This document shows positions 1 to 7,271 of a stretch of 10,511 bases of DNA, piece after piece. The notes under the pieces were generated by a model. The model made no database searches. It had not been told where the DNA came from and worked only from the letters and a program-made list of their open reading frames with translations. A program made the position numbers and the translations under genes. Source of the stretch: Betaproteobacteria bacterium (GTDB taxonomy: Bacteria; Pseudomonadota; Gammaproteobacteria; Burkholderiales; SG8-39); NCBI GenBank assembly GCA_029858545.1, contig JAOUFA010000095.1, positions 1 through 10,511 of the forward strand. Direction: 5' to 3'. The first letter of the stretch is position 1. The number at the start of each line of letters is the position of its first letter.

Positions 1-1197
1 CGCGTCTGCGATTCGGCCCGCCTCGAGCCGGCGGTCGACCTGGGCAAGCAGCCCTGGTGCAACCACTTCCTGCGCCGAGACGAAGTCGGCCGCGAGCCGT
101 TCTACCCTTTGCGCGTGCTGTTCTGCCTCGATTGCCACACCGTGCAGCTCGACTACACGGTGAAGAAGGAAATCATGTTCGGCGATCACACCTATTTGTC
201 GGGGGTGACGAACTCGCTGTCGGAACATTTCCGCGCCGTCGCGCGCGAGGTGGACGAGCGCTTTCTCGGCGACCGCCGGGTCAAATCGGTGCTCGATATC
301 GGTTCGAACGACGGCACCCAGCTGAAGCACTTTCAGGCGCTCGGCTACGAGGTGCTGGGGGTCGAATCCTCCAAGACGACCGCACGCATCGCCAACGAGG
401 CCGGCGTGCCGACGCTCAACGCGTTCTTCAACCTCGACACGCTGCGCGGCCTCGGCCGCAGGTTCGACGTGGTCAACGCATCCGGCGTGTTCTTCCACCT
501 CGAGGAGCTGCACTCGGTGTGCGAGGCGATCCGCGAGGGGCTGAACGACGACGGAGTGTTCGTGGTGCAGTTCCTCTACATGAAGAGCATCGTCGAAAAC
601 CTGGCCTTCGACCAGATCTATCACGAGCACCTGCTCTACTACACCCTCGAGACGATCGAGACGCTGCTCGCGCGCCACGGCCTGGCGATGTTCGACGCGC
701 GGCTCGCGCCGATCCATGGCGGCTCGATCATCGGTTTCGTCACGCACCGCGGCCGGCACGCGCCGTCCGAGCGGCTCGCCGCGATGCGTGCCGCGGAAGC
801 CGCCGCGGGCTGCAACACGCTCGCCGCGTACCGGCGCTTCGCGGCGCGCATCGAGACCATGAGGGCGGAGAACGTCGCCTATTTGACGGACGCGCGGCGC
901 GCGGGCAAGCGCATCTTCGGCTTCGGCGCGCCGGTCAAAGGCAACACGATGCTCAACTACTTCGGCATCGGGCCCGACGTCATCGAGTGCCTGGTGGAGA
1001 AGAACGAGCTGCGCCGCGGCCTGTATTCGCCCGGCATGCACATTCCGATCGCGATCGAGGCCGAGGTCGCGAAGCCGCCCGATATCTACTACGTGCTCGC
1101 CTGGAACTTCAAGAAGGAGATCCTCGCCAACAACCGGGCGCTGATCGACCGGGGCGTGGAGTTCTACTTCCCCGTCGATCCGGAGCGCCCGGCGTGA
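1..1197 (+). CDS. Zinc-binding class I SAM-dependent NDP-sugar C-methyltransferase (5' partial)
   Basis: The reading frame is open at the left edge and ends in TGA at 1195–1197, giving 398 visible residues. It shows the three-part architecture of the TylCIII/TcaB9-type sugar C-methyltransferases. An N-terminal zinc-binding part has Cys3 and a CxxC at 42/45; the partner of Cys3 is probably the codon just before the window. The SAM site VLDIGSNDGTQL is at 97–108. A C-terminal C-methyltransferase part has YHEH (207–210), IHGGS (238–242) and FGAPVKGNTMLNY (308–320). In the family, Tyr/Glu/His of the YHEH region line the active site, and the enzyme methylates a carbon next to the 4-keto group of a nucleotide-linked 6-deoxy sugar, commonly C-3. 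The TTG at 109 is not the true start, because zinc-domain homology continues upstream to base 1. The stop overlaps the next gene's GTG by 4 bases, implying translational coupling. The exact sugar substrate and methylated carbon cannot be read from the sequence. Confidence 0.88.
   Translation, partial: RVCDSARLEPAVDLGKQPWCNHFLRRDEVGREPFYPLRVLFCLDCHTVQLDYTVKKEIMFGDHTYLSGVTNSLSEHFRAVAREVDERFLGDRRVKSVLDIGSNDGTQLKHFQALGYEVLGVESSKTTARIANEAGVPTLNAFFNLDTLRGLGRRFDVVNASGVFFHLEELHSVCEAIREGLNDDGVFVVQFLYMKSIVENLAFDQIYHEHLLYYTLETIETLLARHGLAMFDARLAPIHGGSIIGFVTHRGRHAPSERLAAMRAAEAAAGCNTLAAYRRFAARIETMRAENVAYLTDARRAGKRIFGFGAPVKGNTMLNYFGIGPDVIECLVEKNELRRGLYSPGMHIPIAIEAEVAKPPDIYYVLAWNFKKEILANNRALIDRGVEFYFPVDPERPA
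1181..1185 (+). promoter_or_regulatory. Shine-Dalgarno site supporting the GTG start at 1194
   Basis: CGGAG lies 8 bases upstream of GTG 1194, inside the end of the methyltransferase gene. The same frame is open far upstream. The dinucleotide-binding motif begins right after this GTG, so this site and the 4-base overlap fix the start. Confidence 0.55.
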
Positions 1198-2114
1198 ACG
1201 TCCTCGTCACCGGCAGTTCCGGATTTCTGGGCGGCCACCTGTGCGCGGCGCTCGAGGCGGGCGGCGCGCGCCTCGAGCGACTCAACTCGCGCAACTGCGA
1301 TCTCACGCGGCAGGGCAGCCTCGACGCCCGCGCGCGCGAGCGTTACGACCTCATCTATCATCTGGCCGCCTGGACCCAGGCGGGCGACTTCTGCCTGCGC
1401 CACCCCGGCGAGCAGTGGATCGTCAACCAGCAGATCAACACCCAGGTCCTCGCCTGGTGGGCGACGCGCCAGCCCCAGGCAAAGCTCGTGTTCATGGGAA
1501 CGAGTTGCGCGTACGCCCCGGGGAGCGACCTGCGCGAAGACCAGTACATGGACGGCGAGCCGATCGACAGCCTCTACACCTACGCGATGACCAAGCGCAT
1601 GCTCTACCAGGGCGCGCGCGCGCTGCACAAGCAATACGGCCTGCGCTACCTGTGCGCCGTGCCCTCGACCCTGTACGGACCGGGCTACCACACCGACGGG
1701 CGGCAGATGCATTTCATCTTCGACCTGATCCGCAAGATCATTCGCGGCAAGGAGTTCGGCGAGGAAGTCGTGCTGTGGGGAGACGGCCACCAGAAGCGCG
1801 AAATCGTGCTGGTCGACGACTTCGTCAGGGCGCTCGTCGCGCTCACCGAACGGGTCGACAACGATCTGGTGAACGTCGGCGCGGGCGAGGAATTTTCGAT
1901 CCGCGCCTTCGCCGGCCGGATCTGCCGCCTCGTCGGCTATGCCGAGGACCGCATTCGCTACGACACCAGCCGCTACGTCGGCGCGACCTCGAAGTGCCTC
2001 AACGTGGATCGCATCCGCGAACTGCTGCCCGGGTACACGCTGACTCCGCTCGAGGAGGGGCTGAACAGAACCATCGCCTGGTTCTACGCGAGCAAGGTCT
2101 ACGCGCAGCCCTAG
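1194..2114 (+). CDS. SDR-family NAD(P)-dependent epimerase/reductase, GDP-L-fucose synthase-like
   Basis: The protein has 306 residues, the usual length for extended SDR sugar enzymes. The Rossmann motif TGSSGFLG is at 6–13, HLAA at 56–59, GTSC at 102–105 and the catalytic YAMTK (Tyr130, Lys134). The closest pattern is GDP-L-fucose synthase (Fcl/WcaG). Thr103 and Cys105 sit in the GSSC-like loop, His173 aligns with the epimerisation histidine, and WGDG (195–198), REIVLVDDF (202–210) and NVGAGEEFSI (227–236) match family blocks. Those enzymes epimerise C-3/C-5 of GDP-4-keto-6-deoxymannose and reduce C-4. Cys105 and His173 correspond, by my alignment, to the E. coli residues needed for epimerisation. 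I chose GTG 1194 because the Rossmann strand starts immediately there and it overlaps the methyltransferase stop as GTGA. Pairing with a C-methyltransferase suggests it finishes a C-methylated sugar rather than plain fucose. That is inference; a generic 4-ketoreductase role is also possible. Confidence 0.85.
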   Translation: MNVLVTGSSGFLGGHLCAALEAGGARLERLNSRNCDLTRQGSLDARARERYDLIYHLAAWTQAGDFCLRHPGEQWIVNQQINTQVLAWWATRQPQAKLVFMGTSCAYAPGSDLREDQYMDGEPIDSLYTYAMTKRMLYQGARALHKQYGLRYLCAVPSTLYGPGYHTDGRQMHFIFDLIRKIIRGKEFGEEVVLWGDGHQKREIVLVDDFVRALVALTERVDNDLVNVGAGEEFSIRAFAGRICRLVGYAEDRIRYDTSRYVGATSKCLNVDRIRELLPGYTLTPLEEGLNRTIAWFYASKVYAQP

Positions 2115-2117
2115 CCG

Positions 2118-3428
2118 ATGCGCAGACTGCTCATCGTCGACCCGACGCTCGCATCGCTGCAGGGTCACTCCTACAACTACGACCGCGCGGTCGGCGAAGC
2201 GGCCCGCGCGCATTTCGACGACGTGACGATCTACGCGGATCGCGGATTTCGTGCGCCTGCCGGCGATCGGCTGCGCTACGAAACGGTACTCAATCGCTGG
2301 CCGCTCGATGCGCTGAAAGGCCGCGTGAACCGCGCGTTTCACGCGCTCGCGCGGCTGCGCGGCAAGCTTCCTGCGCACGATGCCGCGGCCGGCGCGCACG
2401 CGACGCTCGTGCCCAATGTCTGGCACTGGCTGATCCGCCTCGCGCAATGGCTGCGCGCGCGCGAATTCGCGTCGAGCCTGAACCAGATCCTGCGGGCGCA
2501 GACGCACGACGGAGAAATTCACGTGCTGCTGCAGCACGCGCGCATCGACGAACTGATCGCGATCGGGCAGCTGTGCGCGCAGCCGGCCGCGCGTGCCGGG
2601 ACCGTTCACCTCGACCTGATTCTGCGCGATTCGCCCGGGCTGGTGAACAACGGGCGCTACGGCGAGGCGCGTTTCGCCGAATTGCTGGTCGGGCTGGCGC
2701 GCGCCCGGGAATTCCGCGTCCATCTGTTCACCGACAGCGAGCGGCTGACCCGCGAATACCTCGCACTCGGCGTGGCAGCGGTCGGTACGCTGCCGGTGCC
2801 GGTCGTGGATCTGGCACCCGGCGCGCCGCGCGCCGAGTCCGGCGAACTCGGCGTCGCCTTTCTCGGTCCGGCGCGCGTGGAAAAGGGTTTCTGCGAGCTT
2901 GCGCGGCTCGTCGAGAGCCTGCCGCGCAGCGCCGCCGCCCGCCGCGTGTGCGCGATGGTTCAGGTGACGCGCGCCAGCGCCGATCCGCGCATCCGGCACG
3001 CGCTCGCGGAACTCGAACAACTCGCCGGCAGCCTGCCGCGCGGCGCGCTCGAGCTGCTCGACAGCCCGGCGCCGCCGCCGCAGTACTACGCCTGGCTCGC
3101 GCGCGCGGCAATCGTGGTCCTGCCCTACGTCTCGCGCAAGTACAGCTCGAGCACCTCGGGCATCTTCGTCGAGGCGATCTGCTGCGGCGTGCCGGTGCTG
3201 TGCCCCGCCGACTCGTGGATGTCGGACGTGATCGAGGCCGCGCTGCGCGATCACGGGCGGCGCATCGGCGAGGCGTTCACGCGCCTCGAACAGATCCCGC
3301 GCCTGGTCGAGCGGATCGCCGGCGAGCTCGCACGCTATCGCGCCGACGTGGACGTCTTCGCGAAACTCTGGCGCGCCCGGCACAATCCGCGGACCTGGGT
3401 CGAGACCCTGCTTGCGGAGGCGAAGTGA
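2118..3428 (+). CDS. Divergent GT-B glycosyltransferase, GT4-like
   Basis: The protein has 436 residues. The N-terminal half begins with MRRLLIVDPT and a HSYNYDRA stretch (17–24), and I recognise no specific subfamily in it. The C-terminal half looks like a GT-B donor domain. FLGPARVEKGF is at 248–258, like the GxxRxxKG loop of GT4 enzymes. After YYAWLARAAIVVLPY (323–337) comes a segment ending in GIFVEAICCGVPVL (348–361), which holds Glu352. In the usual E-x7-E motif the first Glu position (344) is Ser here. No signal peptide or clear membrane segment is seen, so it is probably a cytoplasmic or membrane-peripheral enzyme acting on a lipid-linked glycan. It starts 3 bases after the SDR stop and overlaps the next gene by 4 bases. 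Donor and acceptor are unknown; context favours GDP- or dTDP-deoxyhexoses. Confidence 0.78.
   Translation: MRRLLIVDPTLASLQGHSYNYDRAVGEAARAHFDDVTIYADRGFRAPAGDRLRYETVLNRWPLDALKGRVNRAFHALARLRGKLPAHDAAAGAHATLVPNVWHWLIRLAQWLRAREFASSLNQILRAQTHDGEIHVLLQHARIDELIAIGQLCAQPAARAGTVHLDLILRDSPGLVNNGRYGEARFAELLVGLARAREFRVHLFTDSERLTREYLALGVAAVGTLPVPVVDLAPGAPRAESGELGVAFLGPARVEKGFCELARLVESLPRSAAARRVCAMVQVTRASADPRIRHALAELEQLAGSLPRGALELLDSPAPPPQYYAWLARAAIVVLPYVSRKYSSSTSGIFVEAICCGVPVLCPADSWMSDVIEAALRDHGRRIGEAFTRLEQIPRLVERIAGELARYRADVDVFAKLWRARHNPRTWVETLLAEAK
3416..3420 (+). promoter_or_regulatory. Shine-Dalgarno GGAGG deciding the GTG start at 3425
   Basis: GGAGG sits 4 bases before GTG 3425, within the last codons of the preceding glycosyltransferase. 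The frame of the downstream gene is open for more than 2 kb upstream without homology. This strong site, plus the GTGA stop/start overlap, sets the real start. Confidence 0.65.
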
Positions 3429-4564
3429 GCGCCGGCGCGGAGAGACTTCGCGTGCTGCTCTTCGGCCGGCTCGCCGACCGGGATTTCGGCGGGCTGGAAC
3501 GGCACGTCCGCTCGCTCGTCGACGCGCTCGAGGCGGACGTGAACTACGTCAACCTGGTCGCCGATCGCGGCGTGCCGATGGCGGACTTCTGGCGCTGCCC
3601 GGTGGTCGCGGTGCCCTCGCTCGGCAAGCTCGCGAGCGTCTATCTGTGCCCGGCGATGCCGCTCGCGGCGCGGCGCTTGCACCGCGAGCATCGATTTCAT
3701 CTTGCTCATCTGCATCTGCCCGATCCGATGGCGCATCTCGCCGCGCTCGCGCTGCCCGCCGACGTTCCGCTCGTGCTCACCTGGCACAGCGACATCGTCG
3801 CGCAAAGGCTGCTGCTCGGTCCGTACCGGCCGTTCCTCAGGCGGCTGGTGGCGCGCGCCGCGGCGGTGATCGCGCCGACTCCCGCGCACTTCACCTCCAT
3901 GCCGCAGCTCGCCGCGCTGACGCGTCCCGCGCAACGCGTCACCGTTCCGTTCGGCTTCGATCTGAGCGGCCTCAGCCGACCGCATCCGAAGCGCGCGGCG
4001 CTGCGTGCCGAATTCGGTCCGCGCGTGGTGTTCAGCGTCGGGCGCCACGTGTACTACAAGGGGCTCGACTACCTGCTGCGCGCGATGGCCGATCTGCCCG
4101 ACACGCAACTGGTCATCGGCGGCAGCGGGCCGCTGACCGCCCGGCTGCGGCAATCCGCGCTCGAACTGGGCGTCGCGACGCGGGTACGCTTCGTCGGCAG
4201 GATTCCCGACGAGGACCTGGCGGCCTACTACCAGGCCTGCGACGTCTTCTGCCTGCCCTCGGTCGATCCGTCCGAGGCGTTCGGCATCGTGCAGCTCGAG
4301 GCGATGGCCTGCGCCAAGCCGGTGGTGAGCTGCGAGCTGCACAACGGCGTGACCTGGGTGAATCGCGACGGCGAGACCGGGCTGGTGGTCCCTCCGCGCG
4401 CGCCGCGCGCGCTTGCCGCGGCCCTCGAACGGTTGCTCGCCGACGCGGCGCTGCGCGCGCGACTGGGCGCCTCCGGAGCGCGGCGCGCGCAGGGCGAGTT
4501 TTCGCTCGCCGCGCTGCGCGAGCAGACGCTTGCGGTCTACCAGGGGGCGATCGACGCGCGCTGA
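3425..4564 (+). CDS. GT4-family glycosyltransferase, rhamnosyl/mannosyltransferase type
   Basis: The protein has 379 residues and is a full-length GT-B retaining glycosyltransferase. The N-terminal acceptor domain has the FGGLERHV loop (21–28) and TWHSD (119–123). The donor domain has FSVGRHVYYKG (203–213), IGGSGPL (231–237) and FVGRIPDEDLAAYY (256–269). The E-x7-E motif is intact in SEAFGIVQLEAMA (283–295, Glu284 and Glu292), followed by KPVVS and NRDGETGLVVPP (313–324). The block from VYYKG to GETGLV resembles enzymes annotated as rhamnosyl/mannosyltransferases, which use GDP-mannose, GDP-rhamnose or similar donors. Translation from GTG 3425 is supported by GGAGG four bases upstream and by overlap with the preceding stop. 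With manC just downstream, a GDP-mannose-derived donor is the likeliest; dTDP-rhamnose from the rfb genes is an alternative. Linkage and acceptor cannot be told from sequence. Confidence 0.88.
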   Translation: MSAGAERLRVLLFGRLADRDFGGLERHVRSLVDALEADVNYVNLVADRGVPMADFWRCPVVAVPSLGKLASVYLCPAMPLAARRLHREHRFHLAHLHLPDPMAHLAALALPADVPLVLTWHSDIVAQRLLLGPYRPFLRRLVARAAAVIAPTPAHFTSMPQLAALTRPAQRVTVPFGFDLSGLSRPHPKRAALRAEFGPRVVFSVGRHVYYKGLDYLLRAMADLPDTQLVIGGSGPLTARLRQSALELGVATRVRFVGRIPDEDLAAYYQACDVFCLPSVDPSEAFGIVQLEAMACAKPVVSCELHNGVTWVNRDGETGLVVPPRAPRALAAALERLLADAALRARLGASGARRAQGEFSLAALREQTLAVYQGAIDAR

Positions 4565-4583
4565 GTCGGGTTCGGCGGGCTTC

Positions 4584-4592
4584 TGCTAGCAT
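4584..4592 (+). promoter_or_regulatory. Possible extended -10 promoter for manC
   Basis: The 58-base gap before manC contains TGCTAGCAT, which fits an extended -10 (TGn followed by TAGCAT at 4587–4592). No convincing -35 hexamer lies 16–18 bases upstream. If used, transcription would begin near 4599, leaving a leader of about 24 bases with GGGA (4611–4614) as a weak ribosome site 8 bases before the ATG. Confidence 0.3.
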
Positions 4593-4622
4593 CGTGGTTT
4601 TGCCGAGAACGGGATCCTGAGC

Positions 4623-6044
4623 ATGTCGATACGCGTCGTGCCCATCGTGTTGTGCGGCGGCAGCGGCAGCCGCCTCTGGCCGCTGTCGCGCCTCGCGCTG
4701 CCGAAGCAGTTCCTGCCGCTGGTGAGCGAGCGCAGCATGCTGCAGGACACCGTGACGCGCCTCGCCGGCCTGCCGCAGGTGCAAGCGCCGGTGGTCGTGT
4801 GCAGCACCGAACACCGCTTCCTCGTCGCCGAGCAGTTGCGCGAGATCGGCGTCGCACCGCGCGCGATCGTGCTCGAACCCGCGGGACGCAACACCGCGCC
4901 GGCGGTCGCCGCGGCGCTGCTCGCCCTCGGCGACGACGCGCGCGACGCGGTCGCGCTCGTGCTGCCCTCGGACCACCGCATCGGCGACATCGCGCGCTTT
5001 CACGCCGCGATCGACGCGGCGCTCGAGGCCGCGCGCGCGGCGCGCCTGGTGACCTTCGGCGTGCTGCCCGATTCGCCGCATACCGGTTACGGCTACATCC
5101 GCCGCGCCGCGGCAACGGGCAAAGCAGCGGTGCAGCCGGTGGCCGAGTTCGTCGAAAAGCCGACGCTCGCGCGCGCGCAGGAGTTCCTCGCGAGCGGCGA
5201 CTATCTGTGGAACAGCGGCATCTTCGTGTTCCGCGCCGACACCTATCTCGCGGAGCTCGGCGCGCAGCGCCCCGCGATCCTCGCCGCGGTCGAGCAGGCG
5301 GTGGCGTTGGGCGCGCGCGACCTCGACTTCCTGCGTCTGGACGAGGCCGCGTTCGCGGCCTGCCCCGCGGACTCGATCGACTACGCGGTGATGGAGCATA
5401 CGCGCAGCGCGAGCGTGGTGACCGCCGATTTCCAGTGGAGCGACGTCGGCTCGTGGAGCGCGCTGTGGGACATCGGCGCGAAGGACGCGCTCGGCAACGT
5501 CTCCCGCGGCGACGTCTATCTCGACCAGGCGAGCAACTCCTATGTGCGCGCCGAGAGCCGGCTGGTCGCCGCGGTCGGCGTGAAGGATCTGCTGATCGTC
5601 GAAACCGACGACGCGGTGCTCGTCGCGCACAAGGACCATGCGCAGGACGTGAAGCAGGCGGTCGAGCACCTCAAGGCGCAGCAGCGCGAGGAGCACATCT
5701 CGCACCGCCGCGTCTACCGGCCCTGGGGCTACTACGAGGGACTCGACGAGGGCGCGGGCTTCCAGGTGAAGCGCCTGATGGTCAAGCCCGGCGCGAAGAT
5801 TTCGCTGCAGCTTCACCGGCGCCGCGCCGAGCACTGGGTGGTGGTCTCGGGCCGCGCCAAAGTGACGCGCGATGCCGAGGAGATCCTGCTCGGGCCGAAC
5901 CAGTCGACCTACATTCCGCTCGGCATGCGCCACCGGCTGGAGAACGTCGGCGCGGAACCGCTCTTCGTCATCGAGGTGCAGTCGGGCGACTACCTCGGCG
6001 AGGACGACATCGAGCGCTTCGCGGACGATTACCGACGCAACTGA
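4623..6044 (+). CDS. manC: Bifunctional mannose-6-phosphate isomerase / mannose-1-phosphate guanylyltransferase (type II PMI)
   Basis: The 473-residue length is typical of the AlgA/ManC/XanB/CpsB family, which makes GDP-mannose from mannose-1-phosphate and GTP and in bifunctional members also isomerises fructose-6-phosphate to mannose-6-phosphate. The N-terminal nucleotidyltransferase domain shows GGSGSRLWPLSR (12–23) with PKQF (27–30), EPAGRNTAPA (85–94), LPSDH (114–118), HTGYGYI (153–159), FVEKP (176–180) and WNSGIF (196–201). The C-terminal cupin carries the isomerase site QLHRRRAEHWVVVSGRA (396–412), with probable zinc ligands Gln396, His398 and Glu403 and a later His in YIPLGMRHRLEN (His437). 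Family members usually read HHHR or similar where this one has three arginines, so the isomerase activity deserves checking. It is last in the plus-strand run and converges on the ATPase gene. GDP-mannose is the expected precursor for the sugar made by the upstream genes. Confidence 0.95.
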   Translation: MSIRVVPIVLCGGSGSRLWPLSRLALPKQFLPLVSERSMLQDTVTRLAGLPQVQAPVVVCSTEHRFLVAEQLREIGVAPRAIVLEPAGRNTAPAVAAALLALGDDARDAVALVLPSDHRIGDIARFHAAIDAALEAARAARLVTFGVLPDSPHTGYGYIRRAAATGKAAVQPVAEFVEKPTLARAQEFLASGDYLWNSGIFVFRADTYLAELGAQRPAILAAVEQAVALGARDLDFLRLDEAAFAACPADSIDYAVMEHTRSASVVTADFQWSDVGSWSALWDIGAKDALGNVSRGDVYLDQASNSYVRAESRLVAAVGVKDLLIVETDDAVLVAHKDHAQDVKQAVEHLKAQQREEHISHRRVYRPWGYYEGLDEGAGFQVKRLMVKPGAKISLQLHRRRAEHWVVVSGRAKVTRDAEEILLGPNQSTYIPLGMRHRLENVGAEPLFVIEVQSGDYLGEDDIERFADDYRRN

Positions 6045-6059
6045 GGGCACGCCATATCG

Positions 6060-7271
6060 CTAGGACCGGGACTTGCTCCCTGGTTTGCGGGCGGTGACGC
6101 GCCGTGCACGCGGTGCCGCGAAGTGCCCCAGGCGATCGAGCGCCGTGCCGAGATCCAGCACACCACGCCCGCGTTCGACGATGGGCGCCGCAGTCCGGCA
6201 AACGATGTAGCGTTGTGTCGCGTCGATCAGATCCGCCGCGCGATCAAGCGACGCGAAATCGTCCGGGCCGGGGCGCGAACTGAGCTTGATCTCGATCGCA
6301 ATCGATTCGGCGCCGATGCCCAACACCAGGTCGATCTCGCGACCGTCGCTGGTGCGGAGAAACGAAGACTCCGCCTCCAGTCCGAGCGCGGCGAGTCCAG
6401 CCAGCAGTTGCTCGATCACGTACCCCTCCCAGCTCGCGCCCGCCGCGGGGTGGCGAAGCAGCGCTTCTTCGTCGGCGATCCCGAGCAGCGCGTGCAGCAG
6501 GCCGCTGTCGCGCAGGTAGATCTTCGGGCTTTTCACCAGGCGCTTGCCCAGACGCGCGCTCCACGGCGAGAGACGCCGCAACAGGTACGCGCCTTGCAGA
6601 AAATCGAGGTAGTGATTGATCGTGTGGTAGCTCAGACCCAGACTTTGGCCCAGGTTCGACGCATTCCAGATCTGCCCGTGCACGCCCGCGAGCATGTACA
6701 TGAGGCGCTGCGTGACCTGCGGCTTGGCCGGCAGACCCCAGGCCGGCAGATCGCGTTGCGCCATCAACGCCGCATAGTCTCGTTGCCAGGCCGGAAAGCC
6801 TCGGCCGCCCAGGACCCCGCCATCCGGGAACCCGCCCTTCAGCCAAAGGCGCGCACTTGCGCCTCGGGGGAGCTCGCCGAGCAGAAACGGCGTCAATTCC
6901 ACGAGCGCCAGTCGCCCGGCAAGCGACTCGGACACCTCGCGCATCAGCGCCGGCGCTACCGAACCGAGCAGCAGGAAACGCCCGTTGCGCCGGCGATCCG
7001 CATCGATCGCGGCGCGCAGGCGCGGGAAGAACTCCGGCCAGGTCTGCGCTTCGTCGATGACCACCAGCCTTCGGCCGGCGACGATAGAATCCCATTGGAG
7101 GTCGAGGCGCAGCCGGTCGGCCGGCTGCTCGGCGTCGAAATAGAGCGTCGAGAACCGCCGGGCGAGGGTGGTCTTGCCGCACTGGCGAGCGCCGACCAGC
7201 GCCGCCGCCGGGAAGCCCGCCAGGCGCGAGCGCAACAGATCCGAGACCGTTCGCTTCCTCATTCCTTGCAT
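6060..7271 (-). CDS. AAA-family ATPase with DUF4143-type C-terminal domain
   Basis: The protein has 403 residues from ATG 7271, or 400 from the ATG at 7262; both lengths suit the family. The N-terminal AAA_14-type ATPase domain has Walker A GARQCGKTT (27–35, Lys33), Walker B LVVIDEAQ (69–76, Asp73/Glu74) and a sensor-like LLGSVAPAL (101–109). A winged-helix-like middle follows (about 200–235), then the DUF4143 block around PKIYLRDSGLLHALLGI (249–265). The C-terminus has a PD-(D/E)xK-like arrangement: WEGYVIEQL (281–289), Asp314 in REIDLVL, and Glu327/Lys329 in IEIKLS. The family is common, often strain-specific and poorly characterised, so no cellular role is assigned. It lies between two sugar operons, reads against manC and has its own promoter, so it looks like an independent insertion. 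The second ATG fits better if the promoter reading at 7270–7297 is right. Confidence 0.87.
   Translation of the reverse strand: MQGMRKRTVSDLLRSRLAGFPAAALVGARQCGKTTLARRFSTLYFDAEQPADRLRLDLQWDSIVAGRRLVVIDEAQTWPEFFPRLRAAIDADRRRNGRFLLLGSVAPALMREVSESLAGRLALVELTPFLLGELPRGASARLWLKGGFPDGGVLGGRGFPAWQRDYAALMAQRDLPAWGLPAKPQVTQRLMYMLAGVHGQIWNASNLGQSLGLSYHTINHYLDFLQGAYLLRRLSPWSARLGKRLVKSPKIYLRDSGLLHALLGIADEEALLRHPAAGASWEGYVIEQLLAGLAALGLEAESSFLRTSDGREIDLVLGIGAESIAIEIKLSSRPGPDDFASLDRAADLIDATQRYIVCRTAAPIVERGRGVLDLGTALDRLGHFAAPRARRVTARKPGSKSRS
6066..6083 (+). terminator. Weak hairpin that could end manC transcription
   Basis: A stem pairs CCGGGA (6066–6071) with TCCC and GG (6077–6080, 6082–6083) around a 5-base loop and one bulged T, followed by TTT (6084–6086). 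It lies 22 bases past the manC stop and inside the 3' end of the opposing ATPase gene. The stem is short and the T-run minimal, so this is tentative. I see no stronger terminator for either converging gene. Confidence 0.22.

Noticed and set aside
109..111. TTG as start of the methyltransferase
   Set aside because: Conserved zinc-domain sequence continues in frame to the left edge, so the gene is cut by the window rather than starting here.
57..1193. Upstream extension of the SDR frame
   Set aside because: It overlaps the methyltransferase in another frame and is Arg/Ala-rich. The Rossmann motif begins at GTG 1194.
1164..3383. Long open frame on the minus strand, 739 codons
   Set aside because: It lies wholly opposite the SDR and glycosyltransferase genes, which have clear family motifs. 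The translation is Arg/Ala/Asp/Val-rich with no recognisable domain, as expected for antisense frames in GC-rich DNA.
1241..3424. Upstream extension of the GT4 frame by more than 700 codons
   Set aside because: It overlaps two real genes in another frame, and glycosyltransferase homology starts only after GTG 3425, which has GGAGG in front.
4113..6050. Long open frame on the minus strand, 645 codons
   Set aside because: It is antisense to the GT4 gene and manC, both well supported. Its product is low-complexity and matches no family I know.
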